Of a stretch of DNA of 64,000 bases, positions 60,499 through 64,000 are shown piece after piece. The translations under genes were made by a program, and so were the position numbers. The DNA is from Tenacibaculum pelagium (GTDB lineage Bacteria > Bacteroidota > Bacteroidia > Flavobacteriales > Flavobacteriaceae): NCBI RefSeq assembly GCF_014062345.1, contig NZ_JACGLS010000001.1:310001-374000 (forward strand), read 5' to 3'. The notes under the pieces are model-generated. The model was not told the DNA's origin, searched no databases, and saw only the letters and a list, made by a program, of their open reading frames with translations. Position 1 is the stretch's first letter, and the number at the start of each line of letters is the position of its first letter.

Positions 60499-62160
60499 TT
60501 AAAACTTATATTCTGATAAAGGTTTTGGAAAATCTTCAGGGTTAGCCGCTAAATGATAACGAGGATCATCTACTGCTTCTTCAATAACTCCTGTAAAAAT
60601 AGGACTTGCCTTATATAATAACACTTTACAGTCTTCACTTAAATGTTTTAATGTTACTTTTTTACCTGCTGCTTGATATTTTTCTACCAAAGCAAAAATA
60701 GCTTCAATGGCTGAATGGTCTGCAACTCTAGATTCTACGAAATCAATTTCTACAGTTTCAGGATCATTTTTAATATCAAACTTTTCATTAAAAGCTGTAA
60801 TACTACCAAAGAATAAAGGTCCCCAAATTTCGTAAATTTTAGTTCCATCATCTTTCATACGCTTTCTAGCTCTAATCTTTTTAGCACTTTCCCAAGAAAA
60901 TACTAATGCACTTACAATTACCCCAACAAATACCGCGATTGCTAAATCGAAAATTACAGTAACTGCCGACACAATAATCAATACAAATACATCTGATTTT
61001 GGAATCTTATTCATAATTCTAAAACTAGACCAAGCAAATGTTTCAATTACCATCATAAACATTACCCCTACTAAGGCAGCGATAGGTACTTGTTCTATAT
61101 ATTTATCAGCAAAAAGAATAAACGTTAATAATGTTAATGCCATTGTTACTCCTGATAAACGTCCTCTACCACCTGCATTAATATTAATTACAGTTTGACC
61201 AATCATACCACAACCACCTGTTCCACCAAACAATCCACTTACAATATTACCTGCTCCTTGAGCCACACATTCTTTATTTCCGTTACCCCTAGAATCTGTT
61301 AATTCATCTACTAAATTCATCGTCATTAATGATTCAATCAAACCTACCGAAGCTGCTAAGAAAGCATATGGAAGTATAAAAAATAACGTATCTAAATTAA
61401 ATGGTAAGTTTTGCCATAACTCTAGATTTGGAGTAGGAAATTTTCCTGATAAACCATCTCCACCACCTTCTCTAATGTAAGATCCAACTGTACTTACATC
61501 CATTCCAGAAATAACCACAATAGCTGTAGTTACAATAATTGCTGTTAAAGCTGCTGGTACTTTCTTTGTTAACTTTGGTAATCCCCAAATAATTGCCATA
61601 GTTAATAATACCAATCCTAACATGGTATATAACTCAGCCCCTTGCATAAATATATTTTTATATTCTTTAACTCCCTCAGCAGAAACACTTAACTCTTTAT
61701 GAGAAAACATTTTAACTTGAGCAATAAAAATCACAATCGCTAATCCGTTTACAAACCCCATCATTACAGGATGCGGAATTAAACGCACAAAACGTCCTAG
61801 TTTTAACACCCCTGCTAAAACCTGAATCAGTCCCATTAAAATAACTGCGCCTAACAAGTAGTAATATCCCATATTATCTATAGGAGTATCCATCAACATT
61901 CCTTTCTTGTGACCTTCAGCAATCATATAAACAAAAATTACTGCTACAGCACCTGCTGCTCCTGAAATAAGACCTGGTCTCCCACCAAATATTGCTGTAA
62001 TTAAACCTATAATAAAAGCGCCTGAAAGTGCTACTAAAGGATCTATTTGAGCTACAAAAGCAAAGGCAACTACTTCTGGTATCATTGCAAGAGAAACTGT
62101 GATACCTGCTAACGTATCATCTTTAATGTTAATCTTCTTACTCTTAATATATTTCATCAT
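60499..62160 (-). CDS. SulP-family anion transporter with STAS domain
   Basis: 553 residues from the ATG at 62160; the frame up to 62190 would start inside the -7 element. SulP core (about 1-415) with LAGITVSLAMIPEVVAFAFV at the anion-binding end and GGTGGCGMIGQTVININAGG, then a STAS domain (about 430-525; FFGSITAFNEKF and VEIDFVESRVADHSAIEAIF). Exchanges or co-transports sulphate, bicarbonate or another oxyanion. It is shorter than the SulP protein at 44530 and lacks that protein's extra C-terminal domain. Single gene, convergent with oxyR and divergent from pyrR. Confidence 0.9.
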   Translation of the reverse strand: MMKYIKSKKINIKDDTLAGITVSLAMIPEVVAFAFVAQIDPLVALSGAFIIGLITAIFGGRPGLISGAAGAVAVIFVYMIAEGHKKGMLMDTPIDNMGYYYLLGAVILMGLIQVLAGVLKLGRFVRLIPHPVMMGFVNGLAIVIFIAQVKMFSHKELSVSAEGVKEYKNIFMQGAELYTMLGLVLLTMAIIWGLPKLTKKVPAALTAIIVTTAIVVISGMDVSTVGSYIREGGGDGLSGKFPTPNLELWQNLPFNLDTLFFILPYAFLAASVGLIESLMTMNLVDELTDSRGNGNKECVAQGAGNIVSGLFGGTGGCGMIGQTVININAGGRGRLSGVTMALTLLTFILFADKYIEQVPIAALVGVMFMMVIETFAWSSFRIMNKIPKSDVFVLIIVSAVTVIFDLAIAVFVGVIVSALVFSWESAKKIRARKRMKDDGTKIYEIWGPLFFGSITAFNEKFDIKNDPETVEIDFVESRVADHSAIEAIFALVEKYQAAGKKVTLKHLSEDCKVLLYKASPIFTGVIEEAVDDPRYHLAANPEDFPKPLSEYKF

Positions 62161-62187
62161 AATATTGTCGACTATTGTAAAAGTTGG

Positions 62188-62195
62188 CAAATGTA
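62188..62195 (-). promoter_or_regulatory. -7 promoter element for SulP gene (TACATTTG)
   Basis: Perfect TAnnTTTG on the minus strand, 27 bases before the ATG at 62160. Confidence 0.65.
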
Positions 62196-62240
62196 AAGAT
62201 AATTTTATTCATTTAGTTTTATCTTTCATCAACTTTAATT

Positions 62241-62270
62241 TTGTTGACGATATTTTTTGCTTTATTTTTG
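62241..62270 (+). promoter_or_regulatory. pyrR-pyrB promoter (TTG-N19-TATTTTTG)
   Basis: TTG at 62241-62243, 19 bases, TATTTTTG at 62263-62270. The leader to ATG 62306 is only about 30 bases and holds a short ACCAA-T-TTGGT dyad. There is no room for a PyrR attenuator of the Bacillus kind. Confidence 0.7.
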
Positions 62271-62305
62271 AACGTTGAACTATCAAACCAATTTGGTAGC
62301 AAAAC

Positions 62306-62860
62306 ATGAGCAGAAAAACACTACTTACTTCAAAAGAAATTGAAATCATTCTGCATCGATTAGCCTGTCAGTTAATCGAAAATCATAACGACTTTTCTAA
62401 TACCGTATTAATAGGACTTCAACCAAGAGGTAGCTATTTAGCAAATCGATTAGCTAAATTATTAACTACAGATTATGGCATTAAAAACCTTCAATTAGGT
62501 TTATTAGATATTACGTTTTATCGTGATGATTTTCGTAGAAGAGATGAACCTTTAGAGGCTACATCTACTCAAATAGATTTTTTAATCGAAGGAAAAAAAG
62601 TAGTGATTATTGATGATGTTTTATTTTCAGGAAGAAGTGTACGAAGTGCTTTAACAGCTATTCAATCTTACGGTAGACCAGAAAATATTGAGTTACTAGT
62701 ACTAATTGATCGTCGTTTCAGTCGTCATCTACCAATTCAACCTAATTACCGAGGAAGACAAGTTGATGCAATTAATGAAGAAAAAGTAGTAGTTAATTGG
62801 CAAGAAACTCATAAAGAAGATACTATTTACCTTGAACCCAAGCTATCAAAGCTTGATTAG
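62306..62860 (+). CDS. pyrR: PyrR: pyrimidine regulator / uracil phosphoribosyltransferase
   Basis: 184 residues. Type I phosphoribosyltransferase fold with the PRPP motif VVIIDDVLFSGRSVRSAL near residue 97, IGLQPRGSYLANRL near 35, and DRRFSRHLPIQPNYRGRQV and later VVVNW, as in PyrR. The Bacillus protein binds pyr mRNA to cause attenuation and has weak UPRTase activity. Here the leader of the pyrR-pyrB transcript is too short for an attenuator, so the enzyme role or another RNA target is more probable. pyrB follows after 24 bases. Confidence 0.92.
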   Translation: MSRKTLLTSKEIEIILHRLACQLIENHNDFSNTVLIGLQPRGSYLANRLAKLLTTDYGIKNLQLGLLDITFYRDDFRRRDEPLEATSTQIDFLIEGKKVVIIDDVLFSGRSVRSALTAIQSYGRPENIELLVLIDRRFSRHLPIQPNYRGRQVDAINEEKVVVNWQETHKEDTIYLEPKLSKLD

Positions 62861-62884
62861 TTATGATAAAAAAATTAAACTAAA

Positions 62885-63817
62885 ATGAAGCAGTTAAGCG
62901 TTGAACATTTATTAGGTATTAAATACCTTAACAAAACCGATTTAGAGCTTATTTTTGAAACTGCTGCTCATTTTAAAGAGGTAATTAACCGACCAATAAA
63001 AAAGGTTCCTTCACTTCGCGATATAACTATTGCTAATTTATTTTTTGAAAACAGCACACGTACTAAGTTATCTTTTGAACTAGCTGAAAAACGTTTATCT
63101 GCAGATGTTATTAATTTTTCTGCAGGGCAATCATCAGTTAAAAAAGGAGAGACTTTAATCGACACAGTAAACAATATTTTATCAATGAAAGTTGATATTG
63201 TTGTGATGCGTCATGCAAGTGTTGGTGCTGGTATTTTCTTATCAAAACATGTTGATGCAAAAATTATCAATGCTGGTGATGGTACACATGAGCACCCTAC
63301 ACAAGCATTGTTAGATAGCTTTTCGATGCGAGAAGCTTTAAACAGCAATTTAAAAGGGAAGAAAATCGTTATTGTTGGTGATGTTTTACATTCTCGTGTG
63401 GCATTATCAAACATCTTTGCTTTACAATTACAAGGTGCAAAAGTTAAAGTTTGTGGACCAACTACCTTAATTCCTAGATATATTTCGAGCTTAGGAGTTG
63501 AAGTTGAAACTAACCTAAAGAAAGCTCTTGAATGGTGTGATGTTGCAAACGTTTTACGTGTACAGCATGAACGTATGGATATAAAATACTTTCCATCAAC
63601 TAGAGAATACACTCAATTGTTCGGAATTAATAAACAAATACTTGATAACCTTGGCAAGGATATTGTAATTATGCATCCAGGGCCTATAAACCGTGGTGTA
63701 GAACTAACAAGTGATGTTGCCGATAGTAATCAATCAATTATTTTAAATCAAGTAGAAAATGGGGTTGCTGTACGTATGGCTGTTATATATTTACTAGCAC
63801 AACAAATAAAAAGATAA
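62885..63817 (+). CDS. pyrB: Aspartate carbamoyltransferase catalytic chain
   Basis: 310 residues, usual length. It condenses aspartate with carbamoyl phosphate in pyrimidine synthesis. Carbamoyl-phosphate motif FFENSTRTKLSFELAEKRL near residue 55, the MRHASVGAG segment, GTHEHPTQALLDSFSMRE near 135, and HPGPINRGVEL near 260. No regulatory chain (pyrI) follows, so a PyrR-associated, unregulated trimer is expected. It is the second gene of the pyrR operon, and a small gene starts three bases after its stop. Confidence 0.95.
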   Translation: MKQLSVEHLLGIKYLNKTDLELIFETAAHFKEVINRPIKKVPSLRDITIANLFFENSTRTKLSFELAEKRLSADVINFSAGQSSVKKGETLIDTVNNILSMKVDIVVMRHASVGAGIFLSKHVDAKIINAGDGTHEHPTQALLDSFSMREALNSNLKGKKIVIVGDVLHSRVALSNIFALQLQGAKVKVCGPTTLIPRYISSLGVEVETNLKKALEWCDVANVLRVQHERMDIKYFPSTREYTQLFGINKQILDNLGKDIVIMHPGPINRGVELTSDVADSNQSIILNQVENGVAVRMAVIYLLAQQIKR

Positions 63818-63819
63818 TA

Positions 63820-64000
63820 ATGATTGTTGAAGACAAAAAAGAATATATTTTAATAAATCCTGATGAGAATTCTTTCTCTAGCTTCTTTTCGAACTTTGAA
63901 AAAGAACATTCTAGTTATGGGGAAAAACACCTTATTATTCAAATTTTAGAAAAATTCCCTGTTTCTAAAGAAAATATTTTCCTATTTTTGAGTTACGCGG
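63820..64000 (+). CDS. Small protein gene after pyrB, cut by window end
   Basis: Starts at ATG 63820, two bases after the pyrB TAA (TAATAATG), and runs off the right edge after 60 codons (MIVEDKKEYILINPDENSFS, onward to LFLSYA). In many Flavobacteriaceae a protein of about 110 residues lies here, ahead of the ribonuclease Z gene; the sequence fits that from memory. Function unknown. Confidence 0.6.
   Translation, partial: MIVEDKKEYILINPDENSFSSFFSNFEKEHSSYGEKHLIIQILEKFPVSKENIFLFLSYA

Overview
The window is a chromosomal segment of a low-GC Gram-negative bacterium of the Bacteroidota, almost certainly a marine member of the Flavobacteriaceae (Tenacibaculum/Polaribacter-like). The support is: SusC-like TonB receptors with carboxypeptidase-regulatory-like N-terminal domains, lipoproteins with a C-SDDD surface-export signal, DUF3822, pyrR-pyrB, an ECF sigma factor with a small membrane partner, and promoters of the Bacteroidota type (-7 element TAnnTTTG) in front of about twenty genes. 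There is no rRNA, tRNA, CRISPR array, prophage or intact insertion sequence. Almost all DNA is coding, and no gap without a gene exceeds 300 bases.

Layout. 0-12.4 kb: a 3' gene fragment, a large UPF1-like SF1 helicase, rocD, an ECF sigma/membrane-protein pair, two envelope lipoproteins (one OmpA-like), two Nudix hydrolases, a divergent PlsC acyltransferase, an M42 peptidase and a SAM methyltransferase. 12.4-21.1 kb: a large secreted LmbE/PIG-L deacetylase, a RecD-like helicase, an operon ending in DUF3822 and rsmD, and a YbiT-like ABC-F ATPase. 21.3-31.7 kb: a TlpA-fold lipoprotein, a DEAD-box RNA helicase with a structured leader, a prohibitin, a CDF metal exporter, a TonB receptor with a small His-rich exported protein, a thioesterase and a VWA protein. 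31.7-41.8 kb: a small membrane protein, a truncated globin and a Crp-family regulator sharing a repeated operator, then purB, terC, a second His-rich protein/TonB receptor/surface lipoprotein operon, msrA and dnaX. 41.8-50.5 kb: a Na+/H+ antiporter, a UspA-SulP operon, a dihydrouridine synthase, and a coupled DUF1611/PLP racemase-fold pair. 50.5-56.2 kb: an AraC-type regulator, small proteins, a DbpA-like helicase, miaE and a CAP-domain lipoprotein. 56.2-64 kb: acs, TauE, a divergent dps/oxyR pair with a clear LysR box, a second SulP transporter, and pyrR-pyrB.

How parts work together. Three regulatory circuits can be read from the DNA. A Crp-family protein without cysteines probably activates a globin and a membrane protein from near-identical operators placed exactly 29.5 bases from each -7 element. 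OxyR, with Cys199 and Cys208 conserved, probably controls dps and itself through a palindromic T-N11-A box. The ECF sigma factor probably drives its own promoter (AACCTTTT...CGTCTA). Metal handling is a theme: CDF, TerC, two TonB receptors paired with His-rich small proteins, and Dps.

The observations most worth following are an A10 run in dnaX after which either frameshift stops almost at once, a YbiT-like ABC-F protein degenerate in a coherent way so that only one composite ATP site remains, the paired Crp operators, the structured leader with an overlapping short reading frame of the DEAD-box helicase gene, and the DUF1611/racemase operon. None has been checked against databases.
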